Shown here: positions 1 through 5,481 of the stretch, one piece after another
How the letters are laid out: each line of letters starts with the position of its first letter
How positions within the stretch are numbered: position 1 is the first letter of the stretch
Assembly (NCBI GenBank): GCA_002692325.1
Contig: NZJU01000012.1
Location: 15,476-20,956 of the forward strand
Length of the DNA stretch: 5,481 nt
Direction: 5' to 3'
DNA from: Candidatus Pelagibacter sp.
GTDB taxonomy: Bacteria > Pseudomonadota > Alphaproteobacteria > Pelagibacterales > Pelagibacteraceae
Program-made: the position numbers and the translations under genes
Notes under the pieces: generated by a model
Databases searched by the model: none
Told to the model about the DNA's origin: nothing
Seen by the model: only the letters and a program-made list of their open reading frames with translations

Positions 1-1280
1 GATGTATTCACTGTCTCAAAATTATCTATATGCGTCTTAGCACCTGAGACTAATGATAATATAGCAGTTGACATGCATATTCTGTGATCTTTTAAATCTG
101 GAACTTTAATATTTTTATTAGAATAATCTTTTTTGTCTGATCCTAAAATTTTTACAATGCCACCACTATAGGAAAAAGAAATTTTAAGTGTTTTAATAAT
201 TTTTTTCATTTCACCAATTCTGTCACTTTCTTTATTCTTTAAATCATCAATACCTCTAAAAGTGGATACTCCTGGAATAAATGATGCTATTACAAATAGT
301 ATTGGAAACTCATCAACCATTGTTGAAAATTCACTTACAGTTGAATTTAAAGGTTTAAGTTTACTGCTTTTAATTAATAGGTCTCCAACTATTTCTCCGT
401 TAATTCTTTTTTTATTTCTAAAAAAAATTTTTGCACCACTTCTTTTTAAGATTTTATAAAATCCTATCCGTCTTGGATTTAAGCCAACACTTCTTATATT
501 TAGTGAAGATTTTTCGGTTAACAAAGTTAAAGCAGTAAAAAATGCTGCTGAGCTGGGGTCATTCGGAACATCTATTTTGAAATTATTTAAATTCTGTTTC
601 CCGAATATCTTTATGTTCTTATCCTTCGTGATTTTTATTACACCTATATTTTTTTTAAGCATATTCTCTGTGTGATTTCTTGATTTAAAATTTTCATAAA
701 TATTTGTCACACCATAAGAATTTAGTGCCGCCAAGATACATGCTGATTTAAGCTGAGCGCTTATTCCAGAAACATAATTTATTCCTATTGGCATTTCAGA
801 TGAGATTAGTGTTAATGGTAAAGTATTTTTTCCAACGGGATAAAAACTAGCACCGAATTTATTTAATAGAGAAATTAATTTTTTCATACTTCTTTTTTTC
901 AAAGATTGATCTCCGTTCAATTTTACTTTTATACCAGAGTTAGTTGAAAGGACCCCCATAATAAGTCTTGCAGCAGTGCCACTATTTTGAAAATTTAACT
1001 GTGTACCTTTCTTACAAAAAGCTGAGCCCGTTCCTTTTCCAAAAATTTTATAATCCCCTTTAGCTACTTTAATTATTTTATAATTTAATTTTCGAAGACA
1101 TTTTATTGTTGCAGTTACATCTTCAGACTCTAAAACATTTTTTGCTCTAGTTATATCTTCACTTACGCAACCTAAAATAAAACTTCTAATAGAAATTGAT
1201 TTATCTGAGTCAGGTTTGATTGTACTTGAAAAGCTTTGTATTTTTTTTTTTATACTTAGAGAAAAACTTTTGCCGGGCAT
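1..1280 (-). CDS. aroA: 3-phosphoshikimate 1-carboxyvinyltransferase (EPSP synthase), class II type; 3' end outside window
   Basis: Sixth step of the shikimate pathway: transfers the enolpyruvyl group of PEP to shikimate-3-phosphate in the cytoplasm, toward chorismate and aromatic amino acids. I translated the complement from the ATG at 1280-1278; the frame is open for 426 codons to the window edge with no stop or frameshift. Visible motifs: SDKSISIR (residues 25-32, substrate-binding Lys27 and Arg32), NSGTAAR (99-105), GDQSLKKRSM (123-132), SAQLKSA (174-180), RNHTE (201-205, RDHTE in the CP4 enzyme), DPSSAAF (241-247), VDEFPI with the probable catalytic Asp322, KESDR with Glu350 (349-353) and DHR (397-399). 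These fit the CP4-like class II group rather than E. coli-type class I. The visible part ends at VNTS, so I estimate about 20 residues are missing. It starts 6 nt after lptB with no Shine-Dalgarno sequence, so it is probably translated from the lptB transcript. No other ATG is available before codon 108. Confidence 0.95.
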   Translation of the reverse strand, partial: MPGKSFSLSIKKKIQSFSSTIKPDSDKSISIRSFILGCVSEDITRAKNVLESEDVTATIKCLRKLNYKIIKVAKGDYKIFGKGTGSAFCKKGTQLNFQNSGTAARLIMGVLSTNSGIKVKLNGDQSLKKRSMKKLISLLNKFGASFYPVGKNTLPLTLISSEMPIGINYVSGISAQLKSACILAALNSYGVTNIYENFKSRNHTENMLKKNIGVIKITKDKNIKIFGKQNLNNFKIDVPNDPSSAAFFTALTLLTEKSSLNIRSVGLNPRRIGFYKILKRSGAKIFFRNKKRINGEIVGDLLIKSSKLKPLNSTVSEFSTMVDEFPILFVIASFIPGVSTFRGIDDLKNKESDRIGEMKKIIKTLKISFSYSGGIVKILGSDKKDYSNKNIKVPDLKDHRICMSTAILSLVSGAKTHIDNFETVNT

Positions 1281-1286
1281 TAATAT

Positions 1287-2045
1287 TTAGTAATTGTACT
1301 GGCTGCCAAAGTATAGCTCTATAGCTTTCGAAGACTTTAATATTTCTTTCGGGGTGCCTTTTGCTATTATTGTTTGTTCTCCTAAAACGTAAGCTCTATC
1401 AACAATATCAAATAAGTTCTTAACCTGGTGATCGGTAATTAATATTCCACATCCAAAAGATTGGATTTTTAAAATATACTTTTGAATATCCTGAACTACT
1501 ATGGGGTCGAGAGCAGCCATAGGCTCATCAAGCAATATTACTTTGGGTTTATTAATCAATACTCTAGCCATCATAAGTCTTCTTACTTCTCCGCCAGAAA
1601 GAACATTACTGTTTATATCTCTAAGATGCTGAAGATTGAATTCATCTAAAAGATTTTCAGTCATTTCGATTTGATTCTTTTCTTCTTTAATACTTAATTG
1701 ACAAATACCTAAGAGATTATCATAGACTGACATTCCGAATACACTTCTGTGTTGACTTAAATATCCTATGCCGTTTTTAGCACGTTCTTGTATTGGTTGA
1801 TCAGTGATGTCATTATTTTTTAAAAATATTTTTCCTGTATCAGGAGCATTTTCACCAATAATTGTACTATAAAGTGTAGACTTTCCCGACCCATTAGGAC
1901 CTAGAAGCCCTACGATTTCGCCAGGATACATTTCTAGGGAAATTTTTTTTAAGATTGGTCTTCCATCGAATGATTTACTAATATCTTTAAGCTGAAATAT
2001 AGGCTTATCTTTTTTAAACTTAATTATTCTAAATCCTTTTTTCAT
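1287..2045 (-). CDS. lptB: LPS export ABC transporter ATP-binding protein LptB
   Basis: 252-residue cytoplasmic ATPase. Two copies power the inner-membrane LptF/LptG complex, which lifts LPS out of the membrane and passes it to LptC. All ABC ATPase motifs are present: Walker A GPNGSGKST (49-57), Q-loop GIGYLSQ (Gln98), signature LSGGE (149-153), Walker B VILLDEP (169-175, catalytic Glu174), D-loop MAALD (176-180) and switch His206 in ITDHQ. The SVYDNL stretch after the Q-loop, the TDHxV motif and the C-terminal GTPKEIL...LYFG are LptB-like and argue against a LivF-type amino-acid ATPase. The protein is about 11 residues longer than the 241-residue E. coli protein, mostly as a lysine-rich N-terminal extension. 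Oddities: the segment after Phe103 is one residue shorter than in E. coli and lacks its two arginines. The start codon overlaps the lptC stop (TAATG), suggesting translational coupling; aroA follows 6 nt downstream. LptF and LptG are not in this window. Confidence 0.93.
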   Translation of the reverse strand: MKKGFRIIKFKKDKPIFQLKDISKSFDGRPILKKISLEMYPGEIVGLLGPNGSGKSTLYSTIIGENAPDTGKIFLKNNDITDQPIQERAKNGIGYLSQHRSVFGMSVYDNLLGICQLSIKEEKNQIEMTENLLDEFNLQHLRDINSNVLSGGEVRRLMMARVLINKPKVILLDEPMAALDPIVVQDIQKYILKIQSFGCGILITDHQVKNLFDIVDRAYVLGEQTIIAKGTPKEILKSSKAIELYFGSQYNY

Positions 2046-2617
2046 TATCTTTTTAATTTAACATCAATTTGAGCGTTATCAAACATTGAAATATCTAGTG
2101 TTTCTTTTTTTAAATCAAATATTAGTTTATCTGCTGTCAGTTCGCCTTTCTCTCCTAAACTTTCTACGTTTCCATATATTAACAGTAGTCCCTTTGAGTT
2201 GAAATAATCAAGATTATCTGCGAATAATAAATCTTTCTCGTAGTCTGCTCTTATATTATCTCTAAATTCTATATCAAATGTTTTATTATTATAATTTCCA
2301 TAATCTCCATAAATATTTAATACTTTTCCGTCTTTAAAATAGAAGGTTGCATTCATTATCTTCATATTTATTAATTCAGGTGTATTTAATTCAAATTCTG
2401 CGTTTTGAGATTTAATAATAAATCTATTGCCGTTCAAATCTACGCCAGTGTACTCTACATTTTCAAAGGTATTTTTTTTTTGGTTTTGATTTTCCTCTTG
2501 AAGGGAGATTTGACCCGTTGGTGTTTTCTCATAATAGTAAGTAAAATAAATCAAAATTAATGATAAAAAAAACAATGTTAATTGTATGTATCTTATTATT
2601 TTTTTTCTTTTTGTCAC
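2045..2617 (-). CDS. lptC: LPS export system protein LptC (bitopic, periplasmic)
   Basis: 190-residue protein, close to the 191 residues of E. coli LptC. A basic N-terminus (TKRKKIIR) precedes one hydrophobic helix at about residues 9-28, then a periplasmic domain rich in short beta-strands, as expected for the beta-jellyroll that takes LPS from LptB2FG and hands it to LptA. The segment FENVEYTGVDLNGNRFII (about 51-68) has the LptC-family pattern of a strand, a D-x-x-G turn and another strand. There is no signal-peptidase site, so the helix is likely an anchor, which argues for LptC over LptA. The start is GTG (2617-2615), overlapping the kdsD stop as GTGA; GGGA lies 4-7 nt before it as a weak ribosome-binding site. 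No in-frame ATG exists before the middle of the gene. The stop overlaps the lptB ATG. Sequence similarity in this family is low, so the call rests on length, topology and position directly before lptB. Confidence 0.87.
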   Translation of the reverse strand: MTKRKKIIRYIQLTLFFLSLILIYFTYYYEKTPTGQISLQEENQNQKKNTFENVEYTGVDLNGNRFIIKSQNAEFELNTPELINMKIMNATFYFKDGKVLNIYGDYGNYNNKTFDIEFRDNIRADYEKDLLFADNLDYFNSKGLLLIYGNVESLGEKGELTADKLIFDLKKETLDISMFDNAQIDVKLKR

Positions 2618-3588
2618 TTTATCCCAAATTTCAGCAAGTGATGCATATGCAAAACGCCTTTTAATTTTTTTCTAATTTTTTCATTAGAACTTTTTGATCC
2701 AACGAGAAGACATGTGATTTTTTTATCATTCATTATGGATAATGCTTTAGAGGCTGGTAAATCCTCATTTACCACTAAAGGTCTTTTCTTCATAAATTTG
2801 TAAACCTTCTCGTTCCTTGAATATTTTTGGATACCTCTTCTTGCATCACCATCTGTCAAAATTCCCTCTATTCTACTCCCTCTTGTTACAACTACTATAC
2901 CAAGTTTTTTTTGACTAATAATCTTTATAGCATCAGACATATTTGATTTTATACTTACTACTGGCATTTTCTTACCAACAACCATTATATCTTTTACTAA
3001 AGTTAAAACCTGACCAATACTTCCACCAGGATGAAACAATCTAAATTTCTCTTTTGAAAATTTTTTCTTATACATTAATGCTATAGCTAAACAATCTCCA
3101 AATAATAAAGTTAAACTTGTTGATGTTGTAGGCACCATTCTCGTTGGATCGGCCTCTAAAACTTTCGGTAAAAGAATTTTGATATCACTTGCTTTTAACA
3201 GATTGCTGTCTTTTTTAGATGCAACTCCAATAATTTTGATATTAAACCGGTTGCCAAATTTTAATAAATTATTTAGTTCTGGGGTATTTCCAGAATAAGA
3301 GAAAATTAATAAAATATCTTTTTTTTCAATTTGACCTAGATCTCCATGATTAAAATCTGGACTTAAAAAAAACGACGGCACCCCAACAGAGGATAAAGTT
3401 GCTGATATTTTACGAGCAATTATTCCACTTTTTCCAATTCCAACAGTTATAATTTTGCCCCTTGAGTTGCTAATTAACTCTGAGGCTTTCAAAAAATTTT
3501 TATTAAGTACTTTGTTAATCTTTTTTAACTCATTAATTTGAGTTAGGGCGGATTTTTTTACAATATTTAAATAATTATTTTTTCTCAT
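2614..3588 (-). CDS. kdsD: D-arabinose-5-phosphate isomerase, KpsF/GutQ family (SIS + two CBS domains)
   Basis: Interconverts D-ribulose-5-phosphate and D-arabinose-5-phosphate, the first committed step to Kdo, the sugar that links lipid A to the LPS core. It is 324 residues, matching the family. The SIS sugar-isomerase domain covers about 35-190: GIGKSG (50-55, with Lys53), HGDLG (81-85), SYSGNTPE (97-104, with Glu104), Glu145 in LEADP, PTTSTS (153-158), and HPGGSIG (186-192) with His186. By alignment from memory these correspond to the catalytic and substrate residues of E. coli KdsD. Two CBS domains follow (about 196-257 and 263-322), including EGILTDGDARR and KGVLHMHHLLK, typical of the family. 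The cysteine of the usual EACP motif is replaced by Asp147. It starts on an ATG that overlaps the preceding RNase D-like stop (TAATG) and ends overlapping the lptC GTG. Position directly upstream of lptC supports a role in LPS rather than in gutQ-type sugar use. Confidence 0.93.
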   Translation of the reverse strand: MRKNNYLNIVKKSALTQINELKKINKVLNKNFLKASELISNSRGKIITVGIGKSGIIARKISATLSSVGVPSFFLSPDFNHGDLGQIEKKDILLIFSYSGNTPELNNLLKFGNRFNIKIIGVASKKDSNLLKASDIKILLPKVLEADPTRMVPTTSTSLTLLFGDCLAIALMYKKKFSKEKFRLFHPGGSIGQVLTLVKDIMVVGKKMPVVSIKSNMSDAIKIISQKKLGIVVVTRGSRIEGILTDGDARRGIQKYSRNEKVYKFMKKRPLVVNEDLPASKALSIMNDKKITCLLVGSKSSNEKIRKKLKGVLHMHHLLKFGIK

Positions 3589-4211
3589 TAATGTTCAAAA
3601 ATATCAAATTTAAAACCTGATTGATCTAATTCAATTCTTGTATCTAAAAAATTAATACACTTTTTATATAAATCCATTCTTTTTTCTCTTATAAGCATTT
3701 TTTCTAGTTCACCTTTAATCTTGTGCAGATAGATTACGTCATTAGCGGCATATTCTAATTGTTTGACAGTCATATCATCGATGCTTCTGTTCCAGTCACT
3801 ACTTCCCTGTCTTTTGTCTAAATTTTTATTACAAAATTCATAAACAAGATTTTTTAAACCATGCTGATCGGTATAGGTCCTTACACATTTAGACGCAATT
3901 TTAGTATCAAAAACATTATTAATTTTACACTTTAAAAAATATTCAATCGCGCTTTTATCAAAACGTAAAAAGTGACCAATTTTTATAATATTTTTATTTT
4001 CAAAAACAGAGACTAAATTTGGAGCTTTGTAGTTTTCTTTGTTTGGTTGAACAATGAAAACTTCATTATCTTCCCCACAAATCTGAATTAGACTAAGCTT
4101 ATCTCTTTCAGGAATTTTTAAACCCGTAGCCTCAGTATCTATTGCAACACTTTTTTTAAATGAGTTAGCTATTTCCTCTGATATGTCACCTTGAATTTTA
4201 TGTATTTTCAT
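3588..4211 (-). CDS. rnd: Short ribonuclease D-like 3'-5' exonuclease (DEDDy family)
   Basis: Probable 3'-5' exoribonuclease trimming tRNA and other small RNA 3' ends, using two metal ions. The DEDDy motifs are intact: Exo I AIDTEATGL (Asp25, Glu27), Exo II GHFLRFDKSAIE (Asp85), and Exo III YAANDV (Tyr154, Asp158). DW (139-140) before Exo III and the helix around the HGLKNL segment (117-122) also match RNase D. At 207 residues it contains only the exonuclease domain; E. coli RNase D (375 residues) carries C-terminal HRDC domains absent here. The short form is common in Alphaproteobacteria, where it often neighbours kpsF/kdsD and lpt genes, so this layout is expected. Start is the ATG at 4211-4209; no Shine-Dalgarno sequence precedes it and a possible -10 element lies 6 nt upstream, consistent with a leaderless transcript. 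It appears to be the first gene of the leftward operon. Exact RNA substrates cannot be read from sequence. Confidence 0.9.
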   Translation of the reverse strand: MKIHKIQGDISEEIANSFKKSVAIDTEATGLKIPERDKLSLIQICGEDNEVFIVQPNKENYKAPNLVSVFENKNIIKIGHFLRFDKSAIEYFLKCKINNVFDTKIASKCVRTYTDQHGLKNLVYEFCNKNLDKRQGSSDWNRSIDDMTVKQLEYAANDVIYLHKIKGELEKMLIREKRMDLYKKCINFLDTRIELDQSGFKFDIFEH

Positions 4212-4229
4212 ATACTTATTCTAACTACC
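4212..4229. promoter_or_regulatory. Divergent intergenic region with candidate promoters
   Basis: These 18 nt are the only space between the two outward-facing start codons. For the leftward operon, TAGAAT (complement of 4218-4223) could be a -10, with TTGGGT (complement of 4240-4245) 16 nt upstream as a weak -35; initiation would then fall at or next to the ATG at 4211, giving a leaderless mRNA. For the rightward operon, TATACT at 4211-4216 resembles a -10, with initiation expected near 4223; TTGAAT at 4191-4196 is only 14 nt upstream, too close for a good -35. The assignments are pattern matches in AT-rich DNA and therefore weak; that promoters for both units lie near here follows from the gene arrangement. 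Confidence 0.4.
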
Positions 4230-5177
4230 ATGAACAATCACCCAATAGCAACAATACTTGGCGGTGGAGGATTTATAGGCAGATATCTTGTCCGAAATTT
4301 GTCAAAGAGTAACTATAGAGTTTTTATACCAACGCGAAAACCGTATTTAAAAGGGTATTTGAAAACTCAAAGCACTCCGGGCGCAGTTGAGCTTTTCGAG
4401 TTTAATTTAAAAAATTACTATAAATTAGAGGAGGCAATTAGCAACTCTGATGTTGTAATCAATTTAATAGGAATCCTTTATGAAACGAGAAAACAAAAAT
4501 TTGAAAAAATTCATGTTGATATTCCAGAATTTATCTCAAATCTATGTAAAAAGCATGGTGTAAAAAAATTTATTCACTTAAGTGCGATAGGTGCTAATCC
4601 AAATTCAAAGTCGATTTATCAAACAACAAAATTTAAAGGAGAGCAAGCTGCTTTAGCAAATTTTGATCAAACTGTTATAATAAGACCAAGTGTCGTTTGT
4701 GGGGCCGAAGATAATTTTACGAATTTATTTTCCAAATTAAGTTTTTCTCCAATTATACCCTTAGTAGGTATAAATTATAAGTTTCAACCTATTTTGGTAA
4801 CTGATGTAGTTGATGCAATAATGAACTCAATTAAGGTTAATCAGAATAATGGAAAAATTTATGAAATTGGAGGACCTAAAATTATAAGTTTTGGTGAAAT
4901 GGTAAAATCAATAATGTCTGTTATTGAAAAAAAAAGAATGGTAATTGAGATGCCGATGTCTCTAGCAAAAATACAAAGTTCCATATTAAATCTTTTACCA
5001 ATACCTCCTATTTTAACAAAAGATCAATGTGAAATTCTATCTGAGAGTGACAATGTCGTGTCAAACAATCATCTTAATTGCGATGATTTAAATATAAAAC
5101 CATTGGACGTAGAAAAGGCTATGAAAAAGTGGCTATGGAGATTTAGAGAAGGTGGGCAATTCGCAAAAGTAAAATGA
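4230..5177 (+). CDS. NDUFA9-like atypical short-chain dehydrogenase (complex I 39-kDa subunit homologue)
   Basis: 315-residue NAD(P)-binding protein of the extended/atypical SDR group that includes the NDUFA9 (39-kDa) accessory subunit of respiratory complex I. The N-terminal Rossmann fold has the glycine motif GGGGFIG (11-17) after a beta-strand; VVINLIGIL (75-83) is the strand-4 region, FIHLSAIGA (114-122) strand 5, Y130-x3-K134 matches the SDR active-site pair, IIRPSVVCG (150-158) follows, and KFQPILVTDVVDAI (184-197) is the conserved QPxxVxDV segment of this family. In mitochondria the protein is structural and binds a nucleotide without catalysis. Whether the bacterial one joins complex I or acts as a separate reductase or epimerase is not known from sequence. 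I chose the ATG at 4230 because the protein then begins one short stretch before the Rossmann strand; a TTG at 4191 would add 13 residues overlapping the divergent gene. The stop overlaps the next gene by 4 nt (ATGA). Confidence 0.85.
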   Translation: MNNHPIATILGGGGFIGRYLVRNLSKSNYRVFIPTRKPYLKGYLKTQSTPGAVELFEFNLKNYYKLEEAISNSDVVINLIGILYETRKQKFEKIHVDIPEFISNLCKKHGVKKFIHLSAIGANPNSKSIYQTTKFKGEQAALANFDQTVIIRPSVVCGAEDNFTNLFSKLSFSPIIPLVGINYKFQPILVTDVVDAIMNSIKVNQNNGKIYEIGGPKIISFGEMVKSIMSVIEKKRMVIEMPMSLAKIQSSILNLLPIPPILTKDQCEILSESDNVVSNNHLNCDDLNIKPLDVEKAMKKWLWRFREGGQFAKVK

Positions 5178-5481
5178 AAAGCTTAAGTTTATTTTCAGGT
5201 TATATTTTTTTAATCTTAGCAATTATAACTGGCATTGCTTCTAATGGATTTTTAAAAACAACTGAAGGTTTTACTAAATTAAATCCCACTTTTTTTTGTG
5301 TAATAAGTATTGTAATTTGTTTATTTTGTTTATCTAAAGCCATGTCAGTAATTCCAGTAGGATTTACTTATGCAACTTATGGAGCGCTCACTATTACAGC
5401 AGTAACGTTATTTGGAATATTTAAATATAATCAAACTCCTAATCTTTATGGTACTGTTGGATTAATTTTAATTGTTTCAGG
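5174..5481 (+). CDS. SMR-family (EmrE/SugE-like) small membrane protein lacking the TM1 glutamate; 3' end outside window
   Basis: Partial gene: 102 full codons from the ATG at 5174, which overlaps the preceding stop as ATGA, so co-translation is likely. The product is very hydrophobic with helices at about 9-27, 38-56, 59-82 and from about 91 on, the four-helix SMR layout (usual length 105-120 residues, so only a few are missing). Family hallmarks aligned to EmrE with a constant offset of 6: KTTEGFTKL (28-36, EmrE KFSEGFTRL) and IPVGFTYATYG (60-70, EmrE IPTGIAYAIWS), with Tyr66 at the Tyr60 position and Tyr69 at Trp63. SMR proteins export cationic drugs, guanidinium or polyamines as proton-coupled dimers. 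Here the position of the essential Glu14 is Gly20, and helix 1 has no Asp or Glu at all. It may be a non-transporting or differently coupled member, one half of a heterodimer, or closer in function to ArnE/ArnF-like lipid flippases. The substrate is unknown. Confidence 0.82.
   Translation, partial: MKSLSLFSGYIFLILAIITGIASNGFLKTTEGFTKLNPTFFCVISIVICLFCLSKAMSVIPVGFTYATYGALTITAVTLFGIFKYNQTPNLYGTVGLILIVS

Noticed and set aside
262..459. A 65-codon plus-strand open frame
   Set aside because: It lies wholly antisense to the well-conserved part of aroA around the VDEFPI and NPRR segments, has low-complexity hydrophobic sequence, and resembles no family.
1..1280. Possible pseudogene or frameshift in aroA, since few methionines and an A-run are present
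   Set aside because: I translated the complement line by line and the frame is continuous with motifs in the right order; it is simply cut by the window edge.
2045..2617. The protein before lptB being LptA instead of LptC, or an LptC-LptA fusion
   Set aside because: It has an uncleaved N-terminal membrane anchor and standard LptC length; there is no room for two such domains.
1287..4211. A drug- or defence-related ABC system
   Set aside because: The ATPase has LptB-specific segments and sits with lptC and kdsD, which explains the locus fully.
4191..4229. Longer N-terminus of the NDUFA9-like gene starting from TTG at 4191
   Set aside because: It would overlap the start of the divergent RNase D-like gene, add 13 residues not expected before the Rossmann strand, and use a rare start; the ATG at 4230 fits the family better.
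5130..5180. Intrinsic terminator between the SDR and SMR genes, and terminators elsewhere
   Set aside because: The genes overlap by 4 nt, and I saw no GC-rich hairpin followed by a T-run in the window; T-runs here lie within coding sequence.

Overview
The window looks like part of a streamlined, AT-rich alphaproteobacterial genome. G+C is roughly 30% by eye, lysine, asparagine and isoleucine are frequent, and almost every base is coding. Neighbouring genes overlap by 1-4 nt or lie 6 nt apart, and clear Shine-Dalgarno sequences are nearly absent. The gene set (short RNase D, KdsD, LptC, LptB, a CP4-like class II AroA, and a homologue of the complex I accessory subunit NDUFA9) suits a marine lineage of the SAR11/Pelagibacterales type. 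That placement is inference from composition and gene content, not from a marker gene.

Two divergent transcription units separate at about 4212-4229. The leftward unit (minus strand, 4211 down to 1 and beyond) reads: short RNase D, kdsD (arabinose-5-phosphate isomerase), lptC, lptB, then aroA, which runs off the left edge. kdsD makes the precursor of Kdo, and LptC and LptB are parts of the machine that extracts LPS from the inner membrane, so the unit is mainly about LPS assembly, with one RNA-processing gene and one shikimate-pathway gene attached. The usual lptA between lptC and lptB is missing here.

The rightward unit (plus strand, 4230 to the right edge) holds an NDUFA9-like atypical short-chain dehydrogenase. 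It overlaps by 4 nt a gene for a small multidrug resistance (SMR) family membrane protein, which is cut off at the window end.

Only 18 nt separate the two divergent start codons, so each promoter must lie partly inside the opposing gene. The most unusual observation is that the SMR-like protein has no acidic residue in its first membrane helix, where the family's coupling glutamate (Glu14 of EmrE) normally sits. Other points for a second look are a shortened, arginine-free coupling segment in LptB, altered motifs in KdsD and AroA, and an 11-nt homopolymer at the start of aroA. I found no mobile element, RNA gene, CRISPR array, terminator or clearly new system; no non-coding stretch exceeds 18 nt.
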